The notes: generated from the letters alone by a model not told the origin. Positions 17,392 through 25,270 are shown, counted from the first letter of the stretch. The stretch is DNA of 64,000 nucleotides from Alkalihalobacillus pseudalcaliphilus (GCF_028610675.1 NZ_JAQQWS010000001.1:558001-622000); one strand, 5' to 3'. Translations and numbers: made by a program.

Positions 17392-18079
17392 TAAATGTAT
17401 ACCCTACTCCCCATACTGTTTTTATAAATTTATTTTTTCGCTTATCTTCCTGCAGCTTCTTACGTAATGTTCGAATATGTACCATGACGGTATTAGCCCC
17501 TTCATAAAATTCATCCTGCCAAACACTTTGAAAAATATGCTCAACACTAAACACTTTATTCGGGTTTCTTGCTAATAAATATAAAATATCGAATTCTTTA
17601 CGTGTTAAATCAATCGTTTCTGCAAAAATTTGAACAATGCGTTTCTCAGGTGAAATCGTTAACTCACCATATACCATGTCATTGGATGGTTGTTGATTCT
17701 GCTGATTAAATGTTAAAGAACGTCGTAATTGAGCATGAACTCGAGCGATAAGTTCGATAGGAGAAAATGGTTTTGTCATATAGTCATCAGCACCCAAGAT
17801 AAGCCCTTGAACTTTATCATATTCAGATGTTTTGGCACTTAAAAAAATAATCGGTATCGTATACGTCTCTCTGATTTGCTTGGCTACTTCAAACCCATCC
17901 ATTCCAGGCATCATGATATCTAAAATAACAAGTTGAACGGAGTGTTTTTTCAAACGTTCAAGTGCATCTAGTCCATTTTCTGCAACAACGGTTTGAAAGC
18001 CTTCTTTTTGCAGGTGAACAGATACTAGCTGTGAAATTTCTATCTCATCGTCTGCAATTAATATCGTTATATCCTTCAT
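17384..18079 (-). CDS. VanR-like OmpR-family response regulator
   Basis: 231 residues. Receiver domain with acidic pair Asp10-Asp11, phosphorylation site Asp54 (V-I-L-D-I-M-M-P-G-M-D-G), Ser/Lys switch residues (F-L-S-A-K; Y-M-T-K-P-F), then a winged-helix DNA-binding domain with V-M-V-H-I-R-T-L-R-K-K-L and V-W-G-V-G-Y. An in-frame Met lies at 18103, but the ATG at 18077-18079 has GAAGGG with ideal spacing, so I used it. It overlaps the kinase gene. A dispersed repeat begins 18 bp upstream, so the promoter must lie in, or be formed by, that repeat. Confidence 0.9.
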   Translation of the reverse strand: MKDITILIADDEIEISQLVSVHLQKEGFQTVVAENGLDALERLKKHSVQLVILDIMMPGMDGFEVAKQIRETYTIPIIFLSAKTSEYDKVQGLILGADDYMTKPFSPIELIARVHAQLRRSLTFNQQNQQPSNDMVYGELTISPEKRIVQIFAETIDLTRKEFDILYLLARNPNKVFSVEHIFQSVWQDEFYEGANTVMVHIRTLRKKLQEDKRKNKFIKTVWGVGYTFNG

Positions 18080-18096
18080 AAGTATCCCTTCTGCCT

Positions 18097-18290
18097 TTTG
18101 CATGTAAGTGGACTTAGGAGCGATAGTTTGTGCCTTGAAGTTTGCTGGTCACTGCTCCATTTTTGTACGTGCTACTCCTAATGGTGATGGAGTTGTAAAC
18201 GGGCCAACTGTTTAAATAGTCGCCACTACTTTCATGTTTATTGGTGGCGGGGTGATTCAGCTGTGCCATGGCCACTTTGCATGTCAGTCA
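18097..18290 (+). repeat. Dispersed repeat, copy 2, upstream of the VanR-like gene
   Basis: Bounded by TTTGCATGTAAGT (18097) and TTTGCATGTCAGT (18277), variants of TTTGTATGAAAGT. The inside shares GTGCCTTGAAGTT, CTCCTAATGGTGATGGAGTT, TTTAAATAGTCGCCACTACT and TTGGTGGCG with copies at 22437 and 50990-51135. It occupies the whole region upstream of the regulator gene on the opposite strand. Confidence 0.8.
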
Positions 18291-18373
18291 TGATCTCTAT
18301 CTTACTTTTTTAAGCCAAAATGAACAATAAGCATGACTAAATAGCCATGCTCATTCATCCTCAGTACCTATCA

Positions 18374-18721
18374 TTAATCTACTTTTGAACCTTCTTGAAT
18401 ACTTTCTAATTCAATATCTTTATGGTTATCACACCATACCGAATCCATGTCCTTAACAATGATTAATTGTGGAGACTGATGTGTCACTTCCAAGTCGTTA
18501 GCAATCGCTTTGGAAATCGGTTTGTTTTTCACAACATCAACAACATAAAAATCAGCATCGTCTTTTTCATAACGTGAAAAGAACTTTTCATATTGCTCAT
18601 AACCTTCCTGACAAATGACACATTGCGGATTATATTTTAATACATAAGCTTTTCTCTCAGGTGAATGATTAAAAATCTCATCCCATTGTTCTTTTGTTTG
18701 TATTTCTTTAATTTTTGCCAT
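18374..18721 (-). CDS. ytxJ: YtxJ-like monothiol bacilliredoxin-family protein
   Basis: 115 residues matching the YtxJ family: W-D-E-I-F-N-H-S-P-E-R near the start, Y-N-P-Q-C-V-I-C-Q-E (Cys34, Cys37) at the position of the thioredoxin active site, Y-V-V-D-V-V-K-N-K-P-I-S and H-Q-S-P-Q-L-I-I-V-K (cis-Pro region). The family acts in the bacillithiol redox system of Bacillaceae, removing bacillithiol from oxidised proteins, probably in the cytoplasm. GAGGTG precedes the ATG. Downstream a GCATG/CATGC hairpin (about 18332-18353) may end the transcript. Usual YtxJ proteins have one active-site cysteine; a second at 37 is noteworthy. Confidence 0.82.
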   Translation of the reverse strand: MAKIKEIQTKEQWDEIFNHSPERKAYVLKYNPQCVICQEGYEQYEKFFSRYEKDDADFYVVDVVKNKPISKAIANDLEVTHQSPQLIIVKDMDSVWCDNHKDIELESIQEGSKVD

Positions 18722-18804
18722 AATAGCACCTCAAATTTCAATCATAATGTCGTCCCAGTTTTCTTTCATAGTGTACTAATATTCATCTACGGGTTAACTT
18801 GTTC

Positions 18805-18827
18805 ATTCATTCTATTATTGGTTTCAA
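18805..18827 (+). repeat. Direct repeat, left copy, flanking the TetR gene
   Basis: ATTCATTCTATTATTG (18805-18820) followed by GTTTCAA recurs at 19564-19585 with one base less. The two copies bracket the TetR gene, 759 bp apart. They may be operator sites of the regulator or marks of an insertion; the sequence does not decide. Confidence 0.6.
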
Positions 18828-18862
18828 GTCAATAATATATATCCATCTGCAAAAAAAATCAA

Positions 18863-18875
18863 TGGTTTTAAACCA
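18863..18875. promoter_or_regulatory. Possible TetR operator
   Basis: TGGTTTTAAACCA is a perfect 13-bp palindrome (centre base T) 66 bp before the TetR start. Related half-sites GGTTTCAA and GGTCTAAAAC occur on each side, so a cluster of operators is plausible for self-control. Confidence 0.4.
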
Positions 18876-18938
18876 ATTTATTTGAAATGGTCTAAAACAA
18901 GGACTATATTTAATAGGAAGTGAAAATAAAGGGGGAAT

Positions 18939-19553
18939 ATGATGGATGGATTTCAAAAGAGAAAACAATTGAAATCATTGGCCATATTAGCGACAAGTTT
19001 GCAATACTTCAAACAAAATGGAATGAAAAAAACGTCTCTGACTCAAATAGCACAACAATCGAACGTTTCAAAAGCGACGATACTTAACTATTACCAATCC
19101 AAAGAGAATTTAATCATTCAAACATTTAAATACCATATTTCGCAACGGTTTGAAGAATATGAACAAGTGATCAACCAAACAAATAGCTTTAAAGATAAAA
19201 TCAGTTCACTTTTATTTTTGCAAGATCCGAACCAAAACATTCATCAAGAGTTCATTTATTTTTATCGAGATCAATTAAATTCATCTGAAAGTGACATTTG
19301 TCAATTTTATATGGAGAAAAGAGATGCATTTTATCTTCAATTTTTCGAACATGCCAAAAAAACGGGTGAAATAGACTCTCATTTTTCCAACGAAATTCTC
19401 ATGTTTTATTTAAAAATGATGATTAACGGTATTAAACATTACCCTAGTTATATTAAGCTTGACCAATTTTCTGATGATATTGTGGAATTGTTTTTACATG
19501 GTGTATCCACATATGATAAAAAAAACCTTGACACTTCTTCCAAACAGGAGTAA
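18939..19553 (+). CDS. TetR/AcrR family transcription regulator
   Basis: 204 residues. The N-terminal DNA-binding domain shows F-K-Q-N-G-M-K-K-T-S-L-T-Q-I-A-Q-Q-S-N-V-S-K and T-I-L-N-Y-Y-Q-S-K-E-N-L-I, the TetR helix-turn-helix. The rest is a helical ligand-binding domain without recognisable ligand. GGGGG precedes the ATG pair; the second ATG could also serve. No obvious target gene is adjacent: upstream is the divergent YtxJ-like gene and downstream an orphan riboswitch. Direct repeats flank the gene. Confidence 0.88.
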   Translation: MMDGFQKRKQLKSLAILATSLQYFKQNGMKKTSLTQIAQQSNVSKATILNYYQSKENLIIQTFKYHISQRFEEYEQVINQTNSFKDKISSLLFLQDPNQNIHQEFIYFYRDQLNSSESDICQFYMEKRDAFYLQFFEHAKKTGEIDSHFSNEILMFYLKMMINGIKHYPSYIKLDQFSDDIVELFLHGVSTYDKKNLDTSSKQE

Positions 19554-19563
19554 ATTGTTCTTT

Positions 19564-19585
19564 ATTCATTCTATTATTGTTTCAA
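19564..19585 (+). repeat. Direct repeat, right copy, flanking the TetR gene
   Basis: ATTCATTCTATTATTG (19564-19579) then TTTCAA, matching 18805-18827. It ends 10 bp before the predicted P1 stem of the c-di-AMP riboswitch, so it could also be part of that element's promoter region. Confidence 0.6.
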
Positions 19586-19595
19586 AAAAACCTTA

Positions 19596-19769
19596 AGATT
19601 GCTTAATCATTTATTTGAACGGGGGAACCAATTCATGGACTTTAACGAGCTCTATGATGGGGTGAATCTTTTATAAAGAAGGGGGACTTACACCTCCTAA
19701 TCCGTCAGCTAACCTCGTCAGCATCTGTAAGAAGGGTCATCATTTATTGACCATTCTTTACGTATGGTC
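19596..19769 (+). ncRNA. Cyclic di-AMP (ydaO/yuaA-type) riboswitch with terminator, no downstream gene
   Basis: The conserved blocks of the ydaO motif occur in order: TTGCTTAATC (19600-19609), GGGGGAACCA (19621-19630), GGGGTGAATC (19639+, 19659-19668), GGGGGA (19681) and AATCCGTCAGCTAACCTCGT (19699-19718). AGATTGCT (19596) and AGCATCT (19720-19726) can form the closing P1 stem. An expression platform follows: GGTCA..TGACC and then GACCAT/ATGGTC with a run of seven T (to 19769). In known genomes this aptamer binds c-di-AMP and turns off K+ transporters or wall hydrolases. Here no plus-strand gene starts until 22673; the next gene (19896-21203) is on the other strand. It is either a relic or makes a free RNA. 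Confidence 0.88.
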
Positions 19770-19856
19770 TTTTTTTATTTGTGTAGCTTCACCATTAAGT
19801 TGATTGTTTATTCCTTTACAGAAGTTCACTATCGGCTCTTTGGCTATACAGAAAAA

Positions 19857-19883
19857 AGACATATTCACCATTTGAATATGTCT
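19857..19883 (-). terminator. Intrinsic terminator of the lactone oxidase operon
   Basis: AGACATATTCA (19857-19867) and TGAATATGTCT (19873-19883), an 11-bp stem with a 5-nt loop; an A-run on the plus strand before it gives the T-run on the minus transcript. Confidence 0.85.
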
Positions 19884-19895
19884 AAGGTTCAAATT

Positions 19896-21203
19896 CTATC
19901 GGCCAAGTATTAGTTGACGAAGATAATCATTTATAAAGATATGCTCGGGGTCTAGCGAATTTCTCGTCTTTAAGAAAGCCGCAAACTTTGGATATAAGTG
20001 TTCGAGGTCTTTTTTTGTTTTGGAGTGCCATTTCCCCCAATGCGGGCGACCGGCATAGCTATCCATAATGGTTTCCATTGCATAGAAATAGGACTCAAAC
20101 GGCATTCCTTTATACATGTGAAAGGCCAAGTAAGCAGATTTACGTTGATAAGATGGACTTAACCAACTCTCATCAGCAGCGACCATTCTACATTCAATAG
20201 GAAAATGCACTTGAAATTGTTCTTTTTTGATTTTCTTTTGAATCTCATCTAAAGCATCCTGTAATGCTTCAATGGGAATCGCATATTCCATTTCAACAAA
20301 CTTTACTTTTCTCGGTGTCGTAAATAGATCATAACTATTAGCCGTAATCACTTGCTTACTCACTGATTTAGCCGATAATTGGCTCATCCTTTTACTTGAT
20401 TTAGGATATAAACGACATACCTCCGATACGAGATAAAAAAGATAATTTTCAATAACAACATTTTTCCGATGAAAATGACGAACACTTTGAGGACGAGCAG
20501 AAGATACTTTCATTTTTTTCGTTTGTATATATTCAGAAAATGGAAACATAAAAAATTCAAAGTGAGTATTTTCTTCGATCCATTTTGGTAACTGTTCTTG
20601 TAATTGCTCAAACGTGACTTTCTCACTTCGAAAGTCATAGACTGGTGCTTTTATGATTCTTAATTTAACTTTGACGATAACACCAAACAAACCTAAAGAG
20701 ATAAGACTTGCCTGAAAAAGTTCTTGGTCCTTTTCTTTTGAGCAAGTAAGAAGCTCTCCAGTTGCTGTAACCAATGTCAGTTCTTCAACTTGACTAGGTA
20801 TATTACCAAATTGAATACCGGTACCGTGTGTGCCTGTTGAAATCGCACCAGCTAAACTTTGCACATTAATATCCCCAAGATTTTCTTGAGCGAATCCTTG
20901 TTTGGCTAATTCGTCACCTAATTCAGATAAGCGAATACCGGCTTGAACCGTTACGGTTTGATTGATTACATCTATGCTTTCTATTCGTTTGAGACGGTCA
21001 AGGCACATGAGATAGTCATCACAGTTTGCAAGAGGTGTAAAGGAATGACCCGCGCCAACTACTCTTACTTTTTTTCCTGATGCTTTGGCTTTTTTTATAA
21101 CAGTCCTTACATCTTCAATTGATTCAGGATAGAAGGTTGAAGCTGGTATGCTTTTACTCGTAGAAGCCCAGTTTACCCATCGTTTATTTTCCAACACTTT
21201 CAT
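19896..21203 (-). CDS. D-arabinono-1,4-lactone/aldonolactone oxidase family flavoprotein
   Basis: About 435 residues. N-terminal PCMH-type FAD domain with V-V-G-A-G-H-S-F-T-P, whose His is the usual covalent FAD attachment site, and G-A-I-S-T-G-T-H-G-T-G. The C-terminal ALO domain carries H-W-G-K-W-H, diagnostic for the sugar-lactone/alditol oxidase family. It would oxidise a sugar lactone or polyol with oxygen. It starts with an ATG overlapping the stop of the PLP gene as ATGA, so translation is coupled; GTG at 21212 is a less likely start. The pairing with a racemase/aldolase-type gene points to one pathway; the substrate is unknown. Confidence 0.85.
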   Translation of the reverse strand: MKVLENKRWVNWASTSKSIPASTFYPESIEDVRTVIKKAKASGKKVRVVGAGHSFTPLANCDDYLMCLDRLKRIESIDVINQTVTVQAGIRLSELGDELAKQGFAQENLGDINVQSLAGAISTGTHGTGIQFGNIPSQVEELTLVTATGELLTCSKEKDQELFQASLISLGLFGVIVKVKLRIIKAPVYDFRSEKVTFEQLQEQLPKWIEENTHFEFFMFPFSEYIQTKKMKVSSARPQSVRHFHRKNVVIENYLFYLVSEVCRLYPKSSKRMSQLSAKSVSKQVITANSYDLFTTPRKVKFVEMEYAIPIEALQDALDEIQKKIKKEQFQVHFPIECRMVAADESWLSPSYQRKSAYLAFHMYKGMPFESYFYAMETIMDSYAGRPHWGKWHSKTKKDLEHLYPKFAAFLKTRNSLDPEHIFINDYLRQLILGR

Positions 21204-22363
21204 AAAAAACACACCCCTTCACCACGGTATGTTAAAAATGATTGTTCTACTTCTCCGTTCCTTTGGCCAATGATGTTGTCAAAGCGTTCACAAATTTCAC
21301 CTGCTTTAGCAGCCCGAAAAAGAACCGAGTCACCTATGTGTAATGTACCTAAATAATGTATAGGTGTTTGTACTTCCCCTGCTCCCTCTAGCTTCGTAAG
21401 ACTCGCACCAGGTGGATAAATGAGTAGCGGCTGTTTATCAACACCAACACTGCCTGAAGCGATATAACCACCACCTAAACAGGTGTAAAGATGTTTGCCA
21501 GCCTGTCTAACTATCGGTAATGAGAAAAAAAGAGCTGGGTTATATTGAAAATCGCGATAATGGTCAAAAAGAACAGGTGCATAAAAGCCCGAACCTACCG
21601 TAACTTCTGTAATCACTTCCTCACAAACTGTATGTGACAAACTACCTGTCCCTCCCCCATTAACAATACGACAGATAAAGCCATGGTCTTCTAAGCAAGT
21701 AACGATTCGTTTTCTTCTCTTCTCGATTTGGGGCATGGATACCTTTTTTAATGTTTGAATGAGTTTGTTTGTCAGACTCTTACCTCTAACAAAATCAGGA
21801 ACACCAGCTATTTGAGCTTCGTATCCCATGATTCCACAAAACTGCAGATTTTGACTTTGTCTAATCGCAAAGGCTACACCTAAAACTTCCTCGCATTGCT
21901 GTAATGGAGATCTTCTCACACCAAAATGAAGGGCAGGAAATTGAGTACTCATATCAATATCCACTAGCACATAAAAGCGACCATTGACTGCCTTAGCCAA
22001 ATCTTCTAGCTCATTAACGTGGTGAATCGAGTCAATCATAACAAAGATCTTTGCTTCACCATGTACTTGTGCAATTTTTGATAAACGTAATTGGTCTGTG
22101 GTCGGATAACCGATTATGATATCTGTAATGTTATTCTCATACAAAAAGAGTGCTTCCTCTGCCGTATAACACATCACACCTTGAAAAACGTCATCGCTGT
22201 CTAGAATATACCTTAAGAGCTCTAGCGAACGAATGGACTTAGAGGCAATTCTTATTTTCTTTCCAAAAGCTTGTTTGGCGATCATTTTAGTATTATGTTC
22301 GAAAGCATCTAAATCAAGAAGTAACTCGGGTGTTTTCGTTGTTACGAATGGATGTTCCATCAT
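21200..22363 (-). CDS. PLP-dependent amino acid racemase/aldolase family protein (alanine racemase N-terminal fold)
   Basis: 387 residues. The N-terminal barrel starts T-P-E-L-L-L-D-L-D-A-F-E-H-N, with the PLP lysine in I-R-I-A-S-K-S-I-R-S. The C-terminal DSD1-like domain has H-T-V-C-E-E-V-T-V-G-S-G-F-Y-A-P and C-L-G-G-G-Y-I-A-S-G-S. This combination matches proteins annotated as amino acid deaminase/aldolase (D-threonine aldolase/D-serine dehydratase-like). First gene of a two-gene unit with the lactone oxidase (ATGA overlap). The reaction is not defined by sequence; D-threonine or D-serine cleavage are candidates. Confidence 0.8.
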   Translation of the reverse strand: MMEHPFVTTKTPELLLDLDAFEHNTKMIAKQAFGKKIRIASKSIRSLELLRYILDSDDVFQGVMCYTAEEALFLYENNITDIIIGYPTTDQLRLSKIAQVHGEAKIFVMIDSIHHVNELEDLAKAVNGRFYVLVDIDMSTQFPALHFGVRRSPLQQCEEVLGVAFAIRQSQNLQFCGIMGYEAQIAGVPDFVRGKSLTNKLIQTLKKVSMPQIEKRRKRIVTCLEDHGFICRIVNGGGTGSLSHTVCEEVITEVTVGSGFYAPVLFDHYRDFQYNPALFFSLPIVRQAGKHLYTCLGGGYIASGSVGVDKQPLLIYPPGASLTKLEGAGEVQTPIHYLGTLHIGDSVLFRAAKAGEICERFDNIIGQRNGEVEQSFLTYRGEGVCFL

Positions 22364-22672
22364 AGCACCTCTAATATACTTAATATTCTGTCTTTTATGA
22401 TTATTATATCGTACTATCTCATGGTTTTCATTAGTTTTGTATGAAAGTGGCTTTATGGCGATAGGTTGTACCTTGAAGTTTAGCTAGTCATCCATCTTGA
22501 GATAGACGACCTAAACAGGACAGTGGTCCCCTTTTGTTCCTGCGACTCCTAATGGTGATGGAGTTGTAAACGGGCTGACTGTTTAAATAGTCGCTATTAC
22601 TCCACCTGTTTAGGAATTTATAAGTAAGTAAATAGAGTAGTGTAGTTAATACAATCTGAGGAGGTAAGATGT
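22364..22672. other. Divergent intergenic region filled by a dispersed repeat
   Basis: Most of the stretch is repeat copy 3 (22437-22615). The end next to 22673 carries a strong GAGGAGG ribosome site. No other structure stands out. Confidence 0.6.
22437..22615 (+). repeat. Dispersed repeat, copy 3
   Basis: Begins TTTGTATGAAAGTGG (22437) and contains CTTGAAGTTTAGCTAGTCA, CATCTTGAGATAGACGACC, AACAGGACAGTGGTCCC and CTCCTAATGGTGATGGAGTT, shared with 18097-18290 and, inverted, with 50990-51135. The right boundary motif is missing, so the copy is truncated at about 22615. Confidence 0.78.
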
Positions 22673-22975
22673 ATGAAGAATCGTTTATTATCAACAATAA
22701 CCGGATTTATAATTGGTACTTTATTAATTTTACTAGCAAATTATATGTTTGATTTAGGTGTTGATGCCCTCAGTGTTGGGGTATTAGCTATGACGGTTTT
22801 ATTACTTAGTATTTTTGCATCACCATGGTTAGAAGGAAAGACACAGGAGTCTGAACCGAAATCAACTAGCATCCTTATATTCAGAGTAGTCATCTTTATA
22901 ATCATTATTGCTGTTATTATAGTGGGAATTATTTTTATAGGTGAAGCGTTAAATCTAGGTTCATTGCCAGTTTAA
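22673..22975 (+). CDS. Small three-helix membrane protein, unknown
   Basis: 100 residues with hydrophobic segments at about 5-25, 30-50 and 68-92, and a short polar loop (E-G-K-T-Q-E-S-E-P-K) between the second and third. GAGGAGGTAAG precedes the ATG with good spacing, and an intrinsic terminator follows at 23012-23037, so it is a real single-gene unit. I do not recognise the family. A dispersed repeat lies directly upstream. Confidence 0.7.
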   Translation: MKNRLLSTITGFIIGTLLILLANYMFDLGVDALSVGVLAMTVLLLSIFASPWLEGKTQESEPKSTSILIFRVVIFIIIIAVIIVGIIFIGEALNLGSLPV

Positions 22976-23011
22976 AGTGTTAGGAACTTCTCCTTTTGAT
23001 ATCCACATAAA

Positions 23012-23037
23012 AAAAGCAGCTAATAACTGCTGCTTTT
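23012..23037 (+). terminator. Intrinsic terminator
   Basis: AAAAGCAGC (23012-23020) pairs with GCTGCTTTT (23029-23037), 9-bp stem, ending in T-run; it follows the small membrane protein gene by 36 bp. Confidence 0.85.
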
Positions 23038-23117
23038 GCATGATTTGATACACAACGCAAGAATTCGCAAGTAATCGAGCGACAATAGTAAACATCTCAT
23101 TCGTCGTGACCGTTTAT

Positions 23118-23981
23118 TTAAGTTAGTATGGTGCTATTCATTACCTTTGTAGGAACTTTGTATTCATAACCTGTATAACTCTGCTGAATCTTAAGGCCTA
23201 GCTTTTGTGCTAATTGATTGGAGGCCCTATTACTATCAGTGCAATCCCAATAGGGGTGACCTTGCTTTTCTTGACACGACCTTATAAAAGCCTGTGCGGT
23301 TTCGAGTGCCAAAGACTGTCGTCTGAATTTCTCATCTGTCCAAATATTGATGATATAATAATGGTCACTGACAAAACTTGAATAGCAATAACTAATAACC
23401 TGTCTCTCAAATACGATACAATACCCAATTCCTTTAGCATAGAAGTCGTTTAAGCTATACCATGATTGTTCGATTGTTTTTTTCACTGTTGAATAGTTGA
23501 GGAGGCTGCTGAAGTAGTTATCTGTTTCGTTACTGAGTTGTAAAAGCTCGTATTTGCCCGAAAGTTGTCCCCCTAATTGTTCATGCGTGTTCTGAAAATT
23601 ATCATTAAGGTACACATGCTGTTGCCAATGTGGACTATTATTGAAGACATTTTTTAAAACAGGCTCCCAATTAGCTTGGCTGGAAATAGCTTCAAACCAT
23701 TGCAATCCTAGTTCGACCATGTTTGGATATATGGTTTCTAAAAGAAACGATTGGAGTTCAGCAAGGAAAACTTCGTTAGCTGCATCACCAAAAAAAAGAA
23801 AACCGTCATGATTACCTAGCCAGACAAAGCCACTTCTAGGCTTCTGGCTATCGTCAACAAAGACTCTGCCACGATTAACCCCCTGAAGAACCGCTTTTGC
23901 TTCCAGTGCGCTTACATGCTCTAATAAAGGAAGGCACCGCCGGAAGCTCTTTTCATGTAATTCAGTGATCAATGGATTCAC
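23118..23981 (-). CDS. GNAT acetyltransferase, ZmaR-like family
   Basis: 287 residues. The N-terminal half has the L-E-H-V-S-A-L-E-A-K-A-V-L-x-G-x-N-x-G-R-V-F-V-D-D start typical of the GNAT_acetyltran family that contains the zwittermicin self-resistance protein ZmaR. The C-terminal half is the catalytic GNAT fold, with D-E-K-F-R-R-Q-S-L-A-L-E-T-A as CoA loop and D-S-N-R-A-S-N-Q-L-A-Q-K-L-G as motif B. Substrate unknown. Its start lies inside the end of the upstream serine hydrolase gene (20-bp overlap), so the two are translated together. Confidence 0.82.
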   Translation of the reverse strand: MNPLITELHEKSFRRCLPLLEHVSALEAKAVLQGVNRGRVFVDDSQKPRSGFVWLGNHDGFLFFGDAANEVFLAELQSFLLETIYPNMVELGLQWFEAISSQANWEPVLKNVFNNSPHWQQHVYLNDNFQNTHEQLGGQLSGKYELLQLSNETDNYFSSLLNYSTVKKTIEQSWYSLNDFYAKGIGYCIVFERQVISYCYSSFVSDHYYIINIWTDEKFRRQSLALETAQAFIRSCQEKQGHPYWDCTDSNRASNQLAQKLGLKIQQSYTGYEYKVPTKVMNSTILT

Positions 23982-25032
23982 CCTCTTTTACGATTTCCTG
24001 CAACTCATCTGCTAAGGTCCAAACATCACTATCTTGATTGGATAAAATGATTATTGTCACATCATTTTCTGGGTAAACATTCATCGTACAACTAACTCCA
24101 GCATTATTTCCATCCTTGTATCGATAAAATATGTTCTCGCTCTCATAATGAATCATATATTGAAAGCCATAGCCCATCCAGCTCGAGTAATCTTGATATT
24201 TTTGATATAACTCATGAGGCTTGAATAATTGTTCTGTATATTTCTTATTTAAAAGCTTCCCCTCTGCTAACGCTTGAAGAAATAAAGCTAAATCAGAAGC
24301 AGTCGTTAAAGCTCCTGCATCAGCTGAACCAATAAAAGGATATGAATAAATATTTTTACGATACCCTGTGACATTACCTTGCTCATCATATTCGGAAACA
24401 TAATGCTCAGCTACTCCTTCAATCACCTCATCCATACGACCAAATTGTGTATCTTGCATAGAGGCTTTTTCAAAAATAAAGGTTCGGATGTAGTCGTGAT
24501 AACTCATATTTGTAAGCTTCTCAATGATTAATCCTAGTAAAATATAAGCACAATTATTATAACGACACCCTTCTCCAGGTGGAAAGTTAGCATCTTTATA
24601 AACAAATTGCTCAAGATAATCCGTTGTTTTTTTCATCATATAATTCGGTTTTGATTGCCAAATCGCTTCATAATCCTCACCGGCTTCTTCATCAGCATCG
24701 TCACCAATCCCGGAAGTATGAGTAAGTAATTGATAAATTGTCACATGTGAGTCAATGTTTGTATGGCTTAAATCAATTAAATCATGAACCTTTGAATGAA
24801 GATTAAGTCCGTAATTTTCTACTAATTGCAAAATACCTACAGCGGTAAACACTTTTGTAATAGAAGCCGTATCAAATTTTGTTTGAATTTGATTACTAAC
24901 TTTTAAACCACGATGTGCATAACCAAATGCTTTGTGGAGTATCAACTGATTCTCTTTTCTTATATATACAACACCTGAAAAATGATCGGTATTCACATAT
25001 TTTTGAACACGATCCAATAACTGATTTTTCAT
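23962..25032 (-). CDS. Serine hydrolase, beta-lactamase family
   Basis: Residue numbering from the longer frame (start 25044): S-I-T-K nucleophile motif at Ser61-Lys64 in F-D-T-A-S-I-T-K-V-F, Y-N-N at the Y-x-N position, H-T-S-G-I-G-D loop, and a G-N-N-A-G-V-S-C element near the end. No signal peptide. The start is probably the ATG at 25030-25032 (M-K-N-Q-L); the frame is open four codons further. It overlaps the acetyltransferase gene by 20 bp. A coupled hydrolase/acetyltransferase pair suggests work on one small molecule, such as an antibiotic; this is inference. Confidence 0.85.
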   Translation of the reverse strand: MKNQLLDRVQKYVNTDHFSGVVYIRKENQLILHKAFGYAHRGLKVSNQIQTKFDTASITKVFTAVGILQLVENYGLNLHSKVHDLIDLSHTNIDSHVTIYQLLTHTSGIGDDADEEAGEDYEAIWQSKPNYMMKKTTDYLEQFVYKDANFPPGEGCRYNNCAYILLGLIIEKLTNMSYHDYIRTFIFEKASMQDTQFGRMDEVIEGVAEHYVSEYDEQGNVTGYRKNIYSYPFIGSADAGALTTASDLALFLQALAEGKLLNKKYTEQLFKPHELYQKYQDYSSWMGYGFQYMIHYESENIFYRYKDGNNAGVSCTMNVYPENDVTIIILSNQDSDVWTLADELQEIVKEGESIDH

Positions 25033-25270
25033 ATTATTCACCATCCTTAAAGATACAATAACATCCTCATATAAATTAGGGATAGCTTTAAAATTTGTAT
25101 GAATGAAACTTGAGCCATGTATCTAACAGCTCAAAAGTTAACATTTGGTACTCCTATATATGCTGACATTGTGAACCATGTCATCGCCCACGAATTTCAT
25201 CATATTGTTCAATTATCGGTCTGGACTAGAGAGATAGGACTCACTCTCTATTATGTAGAAATGATTAAAA

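Noticed and set aside
15074..18079. A vancomycin resistance cluster
   Set aside because: No D-Ala-D-Lac ligase, VanH or VanX gene; only regulator, kinase and carboxypeptidase similarity.
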